DNA from: an uncultured Clostridium sp.
GTDB taxonomy: Bacteria > Bacillota > Clostridia > TANB77 > CAG-508
NCBI GenBank assembly: GCA_947571115.1
Contig: CANOWW010000002.1
Location: forward strand, 1 to 64,000
Length of the DNA: 64,000 nt
Direction of reading: 5' to 3'
The notes beneath the pieces are model-generated. The model had not been told where the DNA came from, did no database searches, and worked only from the letters and a program-made list of their open reading frames with translations. Of the stretch, positions 54,022-62,321 are shown piece by piece (position 1 is the stretch's first letter; each line of letters opens with the position of its first letter). A program made the position numbers and the translations under genes.

Positions 54022-54045
54022 AATATGACATTTTTGTATCATATT
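54022..54045. repeat. Palindromic repeat AATATGACAT, copy 4 (diverged)
   Basis: AATATGACAT, loop TTTT, GTATCATATT, two mismatches in the right arm. It lies 43 bases after copy 3, in the ogt-unknown gene gap. Confidence 0.7.
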
Positions 54046-54161
54046 TAAAATTTATAAAAAATAATGAATAAAAATATTGCAAAAATTGACATAATATGAT
54101 ATAATGCACAAGTAACTAAGAAATAGAAATAAGACAATGCATATGTGCAAGGAGGTATTCA

Positions 54162-54980
54162 ATGTTAAGAAATTACAATGGAGCTATCAATCATTCAGTG
54201 TTGCGGGAATTAAAAAAATTGTCCCAAGTGAATGCGGAAAATTTTAAGATTTTATGGGATGAATTCTCCTCCCAAAACAAAGTGTCTGTCTGGACCAATT
54301 TATGTCCAATTACGCACTGTCCAGATGAAATGTCTGGGACCGTTACTCTGAAAAGCAAAGCAGAGATTAAGGATTATCTGAAAAAAGACTTTGAGAGCAG
54401 ATTGGAGAATTATCTTCAGGAAAAGAGACCAAAAACAGATTTCTTGCTGACTGCAGTCATTTCTTTTTTGAAAGAGAACGAAGGGCGATATCCGAACAAA
54501 GAAGAAATGAGACAGCTGGAAATAGCAGCAGAAAATGAGAGGATTGCTTCTGCGCTGCCGGAGACTGAAACAGAACCGCCTGCGATACAGATGCTCTTGA
54601 GAGAAATTTTAGAGCTGGCAGAGGAAATCATGGAAACAAGGCGGGAGACCAAACCGGAGGAAATTCAAACGCATGTTGAGCCATATCCAGACGAGCTATG
54701 CTTGTCAAATGAGAACTGTTCTATCTCTATTGCCTATAGAAGATATTTGGGATATGGAAATAACAGGGATTATAGCTGCGAAATTGGAATAGATGATTAT
54801 CAAATCCACCTTTTCTATTGTAACGATACAGATCCCGATTTATATGTTAGAAATTGGAGTCTCGACAAATGGTTAGTAGATGTTATGATACAGGTTCACC
54901 AGTTCATTGCCCAAGTCGCGCAGCAAGAGGGATTTGAATTTGTAAGTGAAGTCGATTACGAAAAATGCGTAACAGAGTAA
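54162..54980 (+). CDS. Hypothetical protein, 272 residues
   Basis: I do not recognise this protein. It has an N-terminal part with basic and aromatic residues, a charged helical centre (RLENYLQEKRPKTDFLLTAV; LLREILELAEEIMETRRETK) and a C-terminal beta-rich part (NCSISIAYRRYLGYGNNRDY). No signal or membrane segment. Sampled stretches reach about 44% GC, clearly above flanking genes, suggesting foreign origin. AAGGAGG lies before the ATG. A TATAAT at 54100 has a weak TTGCAA -35; TTGACATAATATGATATAAT looks like a shortened relative of the spacer-palindrome promoters. Confidence 0.7.
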   Translation: MLRNYNGAINHSVLRELKKLSQVNAENFKILWDEFSSQNKVSVWTNLCPITHCPDEMSGTVTLKSKAEIKDYLKKDFESRLENYLQEKRPKTDFLLTAVISFLKENEGRYPNKEEMRQLEIAAENERIASALPETETEPPAIQMLLREILELAEEIMETRRETKPEEIQTHVEPYPDELCLSNENCSISIAYRRYLGYGNNRDYSCEIGIDDYQIHLFYCNDTDPDLYVRNWSLDKWLVDVMIQVHQFIAQVAQQEGFEFVSEVDYEKCVTE

Positions 54981-54991
54981 TTTTTGCAAGA

Positions 54992-55026
54992 AACAGCAAC
55001 CTATAATAAGGGGGCTGTTTTTTGTA
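54992..55026 (+). terminator. Terminator of the 272-residue gene
   Basis: ACAGC..CC pairs with GG..GCTGT and is followed by TTTTTTG. Confidence 0.75.
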
Positions 55027-55102
55027 TATAAAAATTTTAAGAAAGTTTTAAGAAATTTTTATTCAAAATAATGCTATAATAAAAATAGACAAGGAGGGAA
55101 TT

Positions 55103-55612
55103 ATGGAGAATAAAAAAAATAAATTAATAACAATTTTATTTGGAATTTATTTAGTTATTTTAATTTGGATAATTTTATTTAAAATGCAAACTGACTTAAA
55201 ATTTTTACCTTATATTCGCTCTGTAAATCTTGTCCCATTTGGACAATCGGTCATTATTAATGGAGAAATAAATTTTAATGAAATGATTAATAATTGTTTA
55301 ATTTTTATTCCTGTGGGAATTTATGCGGAAATGCTAGCAAAAAATCGAAAATTTTATCAAAAAATAATTCTGATATTTTTAATAACGTTATTTTTAGAAA
55401 TTTCGCAATTTATTTTACATATTGGAGCGACTGACATTACGGATGTTATCATGAACACGTTGGGCGGAATGATTGGCATTTTGAGCATTTCTATGTTGTA
55501 TAAAATTTTTAAAAATGGCGAAAAAGTCAATCAAATTTTAAGCATTTTAGCCTTAATTTGTACGGTTATAGTGGCGGCATTTTTGGGAGTTTTAATCGTA
55601 GTAAATTATTAG
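55103..55612 (+). CDS. VanZ-family membrane protein
   Basis: The 169-residue protein has four to five membrane helices and the VanZ pattern: NLVPFGQSV, NCLIFIPVGIYAEML, LEISQFILHIGATDITDVIM with NTLGG. The first VanZ gave low-level teicoplanin resistance in enterococci, but most chromosomal homologues have unknown roles. AAGGAGGG precedes the ATG. It stands alone. Confidence 0.9.
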   Translation: MENKKNKLITILFGIYLVILIWIILFKMQTDLKFLPYIRSVNLVPFGQSVIINGEINFNEMINNCLIFIPVGIYAEMLAKNRKFYQKIILIFLITLFLEISQFILHIGATDITDVIMNTLGGMIGILSISMLYKIFKNGEKVNQILSILALICTVIVAAFLGVLIVVNY

Positions 55613-55631
55613 TTGAATATTTTTAAATGTA

Positions 55632-55740
55632 TTGACAAAAATAAGATTATATATTATAATATATATAACAATTGATTGACTGTAGCCAGTCATACTGTCA
55701 TAAGAATATATGGAGTAAGCAACATATATTCTTTTTTTAT
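55632..55740 (+). ncRNA. Candidate small RNA (about 72 nt)
   Basis: TTGACA (55632), a 17-base spacer and TATAAT (55655) form a consensus promoter; the transcript would begin near 55667. It contains the hairpin TGACTG/CAGTCA and ends at a terminator (AGAATATAT/ATATATTCT plus seven T, to 55738). No open frame with a ribosome binding site fits inside. Confidence 0.55.
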
Positions 55741-55759
55741 TAATTTTTGTTAAATAAAA

Positions 55760-55792
55760 CAGGGGCTAAAGTAAGCATACCCCTGAACTAAT
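55760..55792 (-). terminator. Terminator of the 38-residue gene
   Basis: On the minus strand CAGGGG pairs with CCCCTG and is followed by TTTTATTTAAC. Confidence 0.7.
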
Positions 55793-55800
55793 ATACAAGA

Positions 55801-55917
55801 TTAGTTTTTGTTTCTTGTGTTTTTGCATGATTGCAATTCTAGCTTCAATTTTTCAATTTCAGCTTTCAATCTGTCAATTTCTTGAATTAACAACCATACT
55901 AAACTGTAGCCTGACAT
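55801..55917 (-). CDS. Small coiled-coil protein, 38 residues
   Basis: Read from the minus strand, it begins MSGYSLVWLLIQEIDRLKAE and ends LELQSCKNTRNKN. A perfect AGGAGG lies seven bases before the ATG, and its own terminator follows. The sequence is a short hydrophobic start and a heptad-type helix (IDRLKAEIEKLKLELQ). It looks like a genuine microprotein; function unknown. A possible promoter (TTGCTA, 17 bases, TAATAT) lies about 60-90 bases upstream. Confidence 0.7.
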   Translation of the reverse strand: MSGYSLVWLLIQEIDRLKAEIEKLKLELQSCKNTRNKN

Positions 55918-56026
55918 ATACTGCCACCTCCTCTCCCTCTAGGATTAGAGTAATCTCATAAGAGACTATGACTATATTATCATAGATTTTCTGCAATAGC
56001 AAGATAATTCTGCAAATTGACAGTAT

Positions 56027-56812
56027 TTATAAAATATCATAAAAATTTTTAAAAGAGTAACCAGAAGATTTTAAGTAATCAATTGACTCTTTTAAAACAG
56101 AAGACGAGTCGCTGACGTCTTTTGTATCATGCATTAAAACAACTAGCGTGTTCTTGTCTTTAGCAGTTTTTTTCAAATTGTTCAATAATTGAGCACGATT
56201 ATATTTTTTCATAGAATCGTGGTTCAGGCAATTCCAATCAATATAAGCATAATTCATTTCTTCCAGCAATTTGACAGCCTTTTCTTTTTTGGATTTATAA
56301 TTTGACGAAATGAAACCATTGGGAAATCGAAAAATATGGGAGCAGTAATTTTCTATGCCAACCGCATTTCCAATGGCTAAATCAGTATTTTTTACTTCGT
56401 TGACGAAATTTTTTTCATTTTTATATAAAATATTATTATTGTGGTTGTAGCCATGATTAGCGATAAAATGGCCCTCTTCGTAGGCTCTTTCGACGATTTC
56501 AGGATGTGCATCCACGTTTTTTCCGATAACGAAAAAAGTTGCTTTGATATTTTCCTCTTTTAAAATATCCAGAATTTTGGGTGTAACAGAGGGATTTGGA
56601 CCATCGTCGAAAGTTAAATAAGCAATTTTTTCAGTCTCGTTTGAAAGATTGGCGATTCTGTCTGCTGCGGCCTTGGAAAGCACACTATTTTTAGATAATT
56701 CAATTGCCATAGAAGGCAGAACAGGGGTCATAAAAATAATGGCACCAGTTAAAACAATAAATAAAACAAGACAAATTTTCAGGAATTGTTTGCGAATAAA
56801 AAATATTTTCAA
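56027..56812 (-). CDS. Membrane-anchored polysaccharide deacetylase
   Basis: The 261-residue protein has an N-terminal membrane anchor (CLVLFIVLTGAIIFMTPVL) and a NodB-type catalytic domain: YLTFDDGPNPSVTPKIL (metal and catalytic Asp), ANHGYNHNNN (metal His pair), FRFPNG, and LVVLMHDT near the end. It probably acts on peptidoglycan, like Pda/Pgd enzymes; some clostridial homologues act in spore-cortex formation, which is inference. The start is a TTG after GGTGGTGA. Confidence 0.9.
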   Translation of the reverse strand: MKIFFIRKQFLKICLVLFIVLTGAIIFMTPVLPSMAIELSKNSVLSKAAADRIANLSNETEKIAYLTFDDGPNPSVTPKILDILKEENIKATFFVIGKNVDAHPEIVERAYEEGHFIANHGYNHNNNILYKNEKNFVNEVKNTDLAIGNAVGIENYCSHIFRFPNGFISSNYKSKKEKAVKLLEEMNYAYIDWNCLNHDSMKKYNRAQLLNNLKKTAKDKNTLVVLMHDTKDVSDSSSVLKESIDYLKSSGYSFKNFYDIL

Positions 56813-56877
56813 AAAATCACCACCATTTTATGGTATGCTTAAAATGGTGGAAATAGTCATTTTTAGGTTAAAAATAT

Positions 56878-56901
56878 AATATGACATTTTGATGTCATAT
56901 T
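56878..56901. repeat. Palindromic repeat AATATGACAT, copy 5
   Basis: AATATGACAT, loop TTTG, ATGTCATATT. Unlike the other copies, it lies between two divergent genes, so it cannot be just a terminator. Confidence 0.8.
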
Positions 56902-56921
56902 TAAAAATTTTGTAAAAAGTA

Positions 56922-56961
56922 TTGACATTTGGAATAAAACTGTATATACTGTATATATACA
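56922..56961 (+). promoter_or_regulatory. Promoter and GntR operator of the ABC operon
   Basis: TTGACA (56922), 17 bases, TATACT (56945). The palindrome TGTATATACTGTATATATACA (one extra base in the right arm) covers the -10, in keeping with autorepression by the YtrA-type regulator downstream. Confidence 0.75.
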
Positions 56962-56981
56962 AACAAATATGAGGAGAATAT

Positions 56982-57359
56982 ATGGATATTATCATTAGTA
57001 ATTCAAGTAATATTCCAATTTATGAGCAAATTAAAGACCAAATTAAAAATAAAATTATTGCAAATGAATTAAAGGCTGGCGAGTTGTTGCCTTCGATACG
57101 AAGTTTGGCGAAAGATTTGCGCATTAGTGTGATTACGACGAAAAATGCGTATGAGGCGCTGGAAAAAGAGGGGTATGTTGAAACGGTTGCTGCCAAAGGA
57201 ACGTATGTCTCGGACAAAAATGTGGAATTAATTCGAGAGGAACAATTGCAAAAAGTAGAAAATTTAATCGAGACAGCGGTTTCGATTGCGAAGTTAAGCC
57301 AAATTTCAAAACTGGAAATTCAAGCCATGTTGGATATTATTTATGGGGAGGAAAATTAA
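56982..57359 (+). CDS. GntR-family regulator, YtrA type
   Basis: The 125-residue protein has the winged-helix GntR domain (YEQIKDQIKNKIIANELKAG; LPSIRSLAKDLRISVITTKN; AYEALEKEGYVETVAAKGTYV) and a short C-terminal helical dimerisation arm. YtrA-type regulators repress adjacent ABC transporter operons. AGGAG precedes the ATG, and the stop overlaps the next start (ATGG context), so the operon is tightly coupled. Confidence 0.93.
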   Translation: MDIIISNSSNIPIYEQIKDQIKNKIIANELKAGELLPSIRSLAKDLRISVITTKNAYEALEKEGYVETVAAKGTYVSDKNVELIREEQLQKVENLIETAVSIAKLSQISKLEIQAMLDIIYGEEN

Positions 57360-58216
57360 TGGAAAATGTGTTAGAAATTAAAAATTTGTCAAAAAAATAT
57401 GAAGATTTTGCTTTGAAAAATGTCAATCTTGCATTGCCCAAAGGCATGATTATGGGCTTGATTGGCGAAAACGGAGCCGGCAAAACAACAACCATAAAAT
57501 CGATTTTGAATATTATTCAGGGTGATTCTGGAGAAATTAAAATTTTTGGTTTAGATCATCAAAAAAACGAGAAACAAATCAAGGAAGACATTGGTGTTGT
57601 GCTGGATGACAGCTTTTTGTCTGAATATTTGAATGCGAATGATATGCAAAAAATTATGAGGCAAATTTATCAAGATTGGGACGAAAGTTTGTATTTTGGG
57701 TATATTGAGAAATTTAAATTGCCGAAAAATAAAATAATAAAAGATTTCTCGAGTGGTATGAAAATGAAATTGAAAATTGCCGTGGCACTTTCACATCATC
57801 CGAAATTGTTGGTGTTAGATGAGCCAACTTCTGGTTTGGACCCGGTGGCGCGAAATGAAATTTTGGATATTTTTCAGGATTTTATCCAAGATGAGGAACA
57901 TTCGATTTTGGTTTCAAGCCATATCACTTCTGACTTAGAGCACATTGCGGATTATATTACATTTATTAGCCAAGGGGAAATTGTGCTAACGAAGACACGT
58001 GACGAATTGCTTGAAAATTATGGAATTGTGAAATGTTCGGAGGAAACTTTCCGAAAGATAGAGGCAACAGATTTTGTAAAATACAAGAAAAATCGCTATG
58101 AGTACGATGTTTTGGTGGAAAACAAAAGGGAATTTCAGCAAAAATATCGAAACGTAATTGTTGATAGACCTTCGATTGAGGAGATTATGCTAATTTATAT
58201 AAAGGGGGAAAAATAA
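57359..58216 (+). CDS. ABC transporter ATP-binding protein
   Basis: The 285-residue ATPase has Walker A GLIGENGAGKTTTIKSI, the ABC signature FSSGMKMKLKIAVALSHHP and Walker B LLVLDEPTSGLDPVARNEIL with the H loop VSSHITSDLEHIAD. The C-terminal extension is typical of single-domain exporters of the YtrB/BcrA type. It pairs with the permease two bases downstream and is regulated by the GntR protein in front. Confidence 0.94.
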   Translation: MENVLEIKNLSKKYEDFALKNVNLALPKGMIMGLIGENGAGKTTTIKSILNIIQGDSGEIKIFGLDHQKNEKQIKEDIGVVLDDSFLSEYLNANDMQKIMRQIYQDWDESLYFGYIEKFKLPKNKIIKDFSSGMKMKLKIAVALSHHPKLLVLDEPTSGLDPVARNEILDIFQDFIQDEEHSILVSSHITSDLEHIADYITFISQGEIVLTKTRDELLENYGIVKCSEETFRKIEATDFVKYKKNRYEYDVLVENKREFQQKYRNVIVDRPSIEEIMLIYIKGEK

Positions 58217-58217
58217 A

Positions 58218-58880
58218 ATGAATACGATAAAAGGGTTGATTTTAAAAGATTTAATGAATTTGAAATCCTATAAAACAACGATGCTGTTTATTCTTGTTTT
58301 ATATGTAATTGTTAGTTTGATGAATGAAGAAATGATGATTTCTGTTCCAATTTATATTGTGATTATTTTTGGAATGATAGCCATTGGGAGCTTTAATTAT
58401 GACAGTATGTCAAAGTCTGACAAGTATATTCTTTCTTTTCCAGTGACACGCAAAGAAGTGGTAAAAGCCCGTTATCTTTATGTTTTTTTGTTTACGTTAG
58501 TGGGAGTTCTTTTTTCAATTGGTTTGAATCTGATTTTTCAAATCATAAAAACAGGAAACTTAAATGGTGTTAGTGATGTAATTTCAGTGGCAGTGGGAGG
58601 CTTTTTTGGAATGATACTTTTACAAGTTTTTCAAATTCCAATTATGTATAAGTTTGGGGCAGAGAAAGGCAAAATTATTCAAATGATTATGATATTGGCA
58701 GTAATGCTAGGAATATCAGGGATTACAGTGGGTTTGATGAAAATTTCCAATGTTTCACTGGAGCAATTGGAGATATTTTTGAAAAATTATGGCATATTGC
58801 TTATCGGAATTGTATCTGTCATACTGTATTTTATATCTTATCAAGTATCATTTGCAATTTATAGTAAAAAAGAGGTATAA
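58218..58880 (+). CDS. ABC-2 type transporter permease
   Basis: The 220-residue membrane protein has six hydrophobic segments (for example TMLFILVLYVIVSLM; IYIVIIFGMIAIGSF; GILLIGIVSVILYFISYQV) and the motif SFPVTRKEVVKARYL, typical of ABC2_membrane_5 permeases coupled to YtrB-like ATPases. The substrate is unknown; related systems respond to cell-wall stress. AAGGGGG precedes the ATG. Confidence 0.9.
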   Translation: MNTIKGLILKDLMNLKSYKTTMLFILVLYVIVSLMNEEMMISVPIYIVIIFGMIAIGSFNYDSMSKSDKYILSFPVTRKEVVKARYLYVFLFTLVGVLFSIGLNLIFQIIKTGNLNGVSDVISVAVGGFFGMILLQVFQIPIMYKFGAEKGKIIQMIMILAVMLGISGITVGLMKISNVSLEQLEIFLKNYGILLIGIVSVILYFISYQVSFAIYSKKEV

Positions 58881-58892
58881 TTTTATCAAATG

Positions 58893-58954
58893 CAACCGAA
58901 AGTTGACAAAAAACAACCGAAAATTGGTTGTGTGCAACCAGTAGAAACGGTATA
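58893..58954 (+). promoter_or_regulatory. Promoter with CAACC repeats
   Basis: CAACCGAAA occurs at 58893 and 58914; the second forms a palindrome with GGTTG (58926-58930), and another CAACC lies at 58935. TATAAT at 58949 with TTGTGT 17 bases upstream is the promoter. These repeats are probable sites for the Xre-type protein encoded just downstream. Confidence 0.65.
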
Positions 58955-58981
58955 ATTTTGTCAAGAAGGGAGGAAATTTAG

Positions 58982-60526
58982 ATGAAATTATCTGAAAATT
59001 TAAAAAGAATTCGCAAAGAAAATGATTTGTCGCAAGAACAATTAGCGGAGCAGCTTGGTGTTTCGAGGCAATCTGTTTCTAAATGGGAGTCAGGGCAAAG
59101 CTATCCGGAAATGGATAAAGTTTTGCTGATTTGCAAATTGTACAATTTTAACATGGACGAATTGATGAACGAAAATGTGAAGGAGGTAAATGAGAGCAAA
59201 CAATCTAAAATAAATGTTAACAAATATATTGACGATTTTTTTGAATTTATTACTAAAACAGTTGATATGTTTAGTAGCATGACTTTTAAACAAAAGCTCA
59301 AATGTGTGCTAGAGCAATGTATGATTATCCTACTTTTAGTTTTGGGATTTTTAATCATTGGAGATGTTGGTTCTCTAGCTATTTTTGGGGTTTTAGGAAG
59401 TTTGCCGCCAGGAATTTATCGTTTTGCAAGGAATATTTTGCAATCAGTTTACATTATTTTGGGCATGATTGTTGGAGTTACCGTTTTTTTACACATTTTT
59501 AAAATCCGTTATTTAGATTATTACGAGATTGTGAAAGCAGAGGATTTGCCTGAAAATGACGAACCCGATGACCCAAAAGAAGAAAGGGTACAGGGCGGGG
59601 AAAAGCGAAAGATTTTTCTTGAAAAAAAGCAAGAAAAAGTGATTATTCGAGACCCAGAACATTCGCAGTCCAGATTTTTAAATGGCATTATTCGCATAGT
59701 GTTATGGTTTGTGAAATTTATGGCAGCTTGGATTGGCTTAGGTTTTGCGATTTCGCTAGTTTGCTTTGTGGTTTTGTTGGTACTTAGTTTTCTATTTGTG
59801 AAAACAGGATTGGTATTTTGGGGTGCATTATTAGGTTTGCTTGCTGCCATTAGTATTCATTTGGTAATTCTAGAATTAATTTATAATTTTATGATTAGCA
59901 AAAAATCGAAAAAAGCACGCATGGGAATTTCGTTTGTGGCTGCGCTGATTGTAGGTGGCATTAGTATTGGCATGATGGTAATTGGTGGCACGAAGTTTAA
60001 TATTGTGAAAGATGCTAATTTGAATCATGACCGAGAAGAGGTTTTTGAGGTGCCAATGACGGAAAATTTAATCATAGAACACTACAGGGATATAGAATAT
60101 ATAGAAAGTGATTTGGAGAATGTGAAAATTGTTGTGAAACATTCAAAATTGTATGATGTGAAAATAATGCAAGAAAGTGAAGCAGTTGATTTGTGCTTTA
60201 TGGAAAATGATACGAAAATCATGGAAGTCATTCGAGACGTGATTGATGATATCAACCGTAAAGAAATCCGAAATTATGATCAGCCAGTTATTCAGGTATA
60301 TGCGTCAAAGGAAAATATTGAGAAAATAAAACAAAATATAAAAACGAGAAAAGAAAACTGGCAACAGGAATTGGTGGACGAATTGAATGCTAGGATTGAC
60401 GAGTTAGAAGTCGAAAATATAGATTTGGAGAATCAAGTGTATGAAAAAGAAATTTTGATTGAAGCGCAAGATGCTGAGCTTCAGGAAAAGCAAGATGAAA
60501 TAGAAAGGCTAAATCAAGAAATATAA
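58982..60526 (+). CDS. Xre-type helix-turn-helix protein with membrane and coiled-coil domains
   Basis: The 514-residue protein has an N-terminal helix-turn-helix (LKRIRKENDLSQEQLAEQLG; VSRQSVSKWESGQSYPEMDK), a first membrane pair (~105-165), a charged loop, a second group of helices (~235-340), an extracytoplasmic or cytoplasmic beta part (~350-440) and a C-terminal coiled coil (DELNARIDELEVENIDLENQ). A DNA-binding protein fixed in the membrane suggests direct coupling of an envelope signal to transcription. GGGAGG precedes the ATG. It follows the GntR-ABC operon with its own promoter. Confidence 0.82.
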   Translation: MKLSENLKRIRKENDLSQEQLAEQLGVSRQSVSKWESGQSYPEMDKVLLICKLYNFNMDELMNENVKEVNESKQSKINVNKYIDDFFEFITKTVDMFSSMTFKQKLKCVLEQCMIILLLVLGFLIIGDVGSLAIFGVLGSLPPGIYRFARNILQSVYIILGMIVGVTVFLHIFKIRYLDYYEIVKAEDLPENDEPDDPKEERVQGGEKRKIFLEKKQEKVIIRDPEHSQSRFLNGIIRIVLWFVKFMAAWIGLGFAISLVCFVVLLVLSFLFVKTGLVFWGALLGLLAAISIHLVILELIYNFMISKKSKKARMGISFVAALIVGGISIGMMVIGGTKFNIVKDANLNHDREEVFEVPMTENLIIEHYRDIEYIESDLENVKIVVKHSKLYDVKIMQESEAVDLCFMENDTKIMEVIRDVIDDINRKEIRNYDQPVIQVYASKENIEKIKQNIKTRKENWQQELVDELNARIDELEVENIDLENQVYEKEILIEAQDAELQEKQDEIERLNQEI

Positions 60527-60539
60527 AACTAGGATAATG

Positions 60540-60568
60540 TTGACACTTTATGTAAAATATGTTATAAT
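60540..60568 (+). promoter_or_regulatory. Promoter with conserved spacer palindrome
   Basis: TTGACA, spacer CTTTATGTAAAATATGT (17), TATAAT. It drives the 154-residue membrane protein. Confidence 0.9.
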
Positions 60569-60633
60569 TACGCTAAGATAGGTTTATTGTCTTAGTAAAT
60601 GTTTTGCATGCAGTGGCAGAGAGGAGATTGGCA

Positions 60634-61098
60634 ATGATACAAGAATTAACAAAATGGTTTTATAGGCGGAATCCAAACTTAGCTTCAGCCATGATTGGAT
60701 GGAATTTCTTGGAACTTACCAGAATGTATGTAATTGCACTTATTCCGATTACTTTGAAAAATGTTGGAGTAACGGATATATTACTTATTGAAGGTTTAAT
60801 TGTAGCTTTCTTAATTGACTTTGATAAAAATTTGAAGCAAATGGTGGTTGTTTCTTTAGAACCACAACATTTGAGGATGGTAATTCAGGAAGAATTCAAG
60901 AAGAAACAACAACGGGAATTAGAATTTGCTCAGAAAAAAGTCCCTATGTTCAGTAATATTGTGAAATTTTTCTATTGGATTGGTATTTTTTCAAGTCCCA
61001 GTTTTGAGATGACAGTAAGTCTCACAATATTGTGTTTGATTACTTTTGAATATTTTTTTCTGATAAACACAGAAGCAGATAAACTTTTAAAAAAATAA
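60634..61098 (+). CDS. Hypothetical membrane protein, 154 residues
   Basis: I do not recognise this protein. The ATG at 60634 follows GAGGAGA; a longer frame from 60604 would leave that site inside. Two hydrophobic segments are likely near the N-terminus (YVIALIPITLKNVGVTDILL; LLIEGLIVAFLI) and two near the C-terminus (FYWIGIFSSPSFEMTVSLTI; LITFEYFFLI), with a Lys/Glu-rich stretch in the middle. It is a single-gene unit with a spacer-palindrome promoter and a strong terminator. Confidence 0.75.
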   Translation: MIQELTKWFYRRNPNLASAMIGWNFLELTRMYVIALIPITLKNVGVTDILLIEGLIVAFLIDFDKNLKQMVVVSLEPQHLRMVIQEEFKKKQQRELEFAQKKVPMFSNIVKFFYWIGIFSSPSFEMTVSLTILCLITFEYFFLINTEADKLLKK

Positions 61099-61121
61099 TT
61101 TTTAGTCGCGCATGCAAAACA

Positions 61122-61147
61122 CCCCAGAGAGTTTCTGGGGGTTTTTC
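61122..61147. terminator. Bidirectional terminator
   Basis: CCCCAGA pairs with TCTGGGG, followed by GTTTTTC; it separates two convergent genes. Confidence 0.85.
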
Positions 61148-61150
61148 ATA

Positions 61151-62227
61151 TTATTTCACGTATTCATTAAGTGGTTTAAGTTTTGCTTGTAAGTCGCCCA
61201 TTTGGTCAGTTGGCACATAACCAGCTTCACTATTGATGACGTCAGGCAAGCGGTTCACAATGGTTGCACAAGTAAGTTCTACTGTTGCTGGCTTTTCAAC
61301 CACGATTGTGGTTGTTGGTTCGCCTTCCACAGTCCAAATATTTTTGTCAAACTCATTTGGAGCGTACACTTTTCCAATACATTCTGACTCAATAGTAATT
61401 CCTTCCTGTGTTTGACTTGTTACAACTGCGCTCATTCCAGTGGCATCGCCAGCTTTGACAGTCATGTCTAGCGTGCTAGAAAAAATGTCTTCTGAATGCG
61501 TTTGTGGCACACATTTTTGTGTCTGAGAAGTAATTGTCAAGCCCAGTTTTTCGGCTAGCCAGCCATTGACATTCCACATATAAGAAGGCAAATATTCGCC
61601 TGACTCAATTACTTTTTGCCTTTCTTCGTTGCTGATTTTGTCAGCAGAGGCAATTTCTTTGTCAAAATCCGCCATGTTTAAGCCGGCGCCGTGAGCTTTT
61701 GCCAGAGCGATGCCGTAATCTTCTACGTTATAACTAGAACTTCCTTTAATTTTCGTTATTTTTTGCGTGGAACCTGTAATCGAAGTAATGAGCTGCCCCC
61801 AATAAATGTCTTGGTAGCCGCTTCCAGTAATGGTGCAGCCGTTTTTCTTAGCCAATTCGTCCAACTTTTTCGTTAAATTTGGATTGGAATTCATTGGGAA
61901 AAACGCTTCCTCGCAAGTTGTAATAGCGTTAATGCCAAGTTCTGCACATAACATAAGTGGTTCTTCGACATCGTTTAGTAAACTCATAGTTGTCACAATA
62001 GCAATGTCTGGTTTGGTTTCTTGTAAAACAGTTTTTGCGTTTTTGGCATCGCTTACAATAATGCCTTTTTTTTCGGTGCCCAGGATTTCACCAATATCTT
62101 TGCCGATTACAGCAGGGTTTACATCAACAGCCCCAACGATTTCAGCGCCTTTTTCATAAACATAACGCATGGTATATACTGACATTTTTCCAGTTCCATA
62201 TTGAAATACTTTCAATTTTCTCTCCAT
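61151..62227 (-). CDS. 2,4-diaminopentanoate dehydrogenase-like oxidoreductase
   Basis: The protein (358 residues) has an N-terminal Rossmann fold of the dihydrodipicolinate-reductase type (FQYGTGKMSVYTMRYVYEKG, then AVDVNPAVIGKDIGEILG) and a large C-terminal domain (TGSGYQDIYWGQLITSITGS; VVEKPATVELTCATIVNRLP). It matches the NAD(P)-dependent 2,4-diaminopentanoate dehydrogenase (ord) family of clostridial ornithine fermentation. No other ornithine-pathway genes (ora, orb) are nearby, so the true substrate may differ. AGGAGG sets the ATG at 62227. Confidence 0.85.
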   Translation of the reverse strand: MERKLKVFQYGTGKMSVYTMRYVYEKGAEIVGAVDVNPAVIGKDIGEILGTEKKGIIVSDAKNAKTVLQETKPDIAIVTTMSLLNDVEEPLMLCAELGINAITTCEEAFFPMNSNPNLTKKLDELAKKNGCTITGSGYQDIYWGQLITSITGSTQKITKIKGSSSYNVEDYGIALAKAHGAGLNMADFDKEIASADKISNEERQKVIESGEYLPSYMWNVNGWLAEKLGLTITSQTQKCVPQTHSEDIFSSTLDMTVKAGDATGMSAVVTSQTQEGITIESECIGKVYAPNEFDKNIWTVEGEPTTTIVVEKPATVELTCATIVNRLPDVINSEAGYVPTDQMGDLQAKLKPLNEYVK

Positions 62228-62321
62228 AAAAACCTCCTTCAATATAATAAATAATAGTTTTTACAAAAATTTTAAAATTATGTTGGAAAATAAAAAATTT
62301 GTAAAATATTTACATAAAGTA

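Noticed and set aside
54086-54105. TTGACA with TATAAT as a spacer-palindrome promoter
   Set aside because: Only eight bases separate the two boxes, so they cannot act together; the -10 probably uses a weaker -35 further upstream.
61151-62227. Dihydrodipicolinate reductase (DapB)
   Set aside because: Only the N-terminal nucleotide-binding fold is shared; length and C-terminal domain fit the diaminopentanoate dehydrogenase family.
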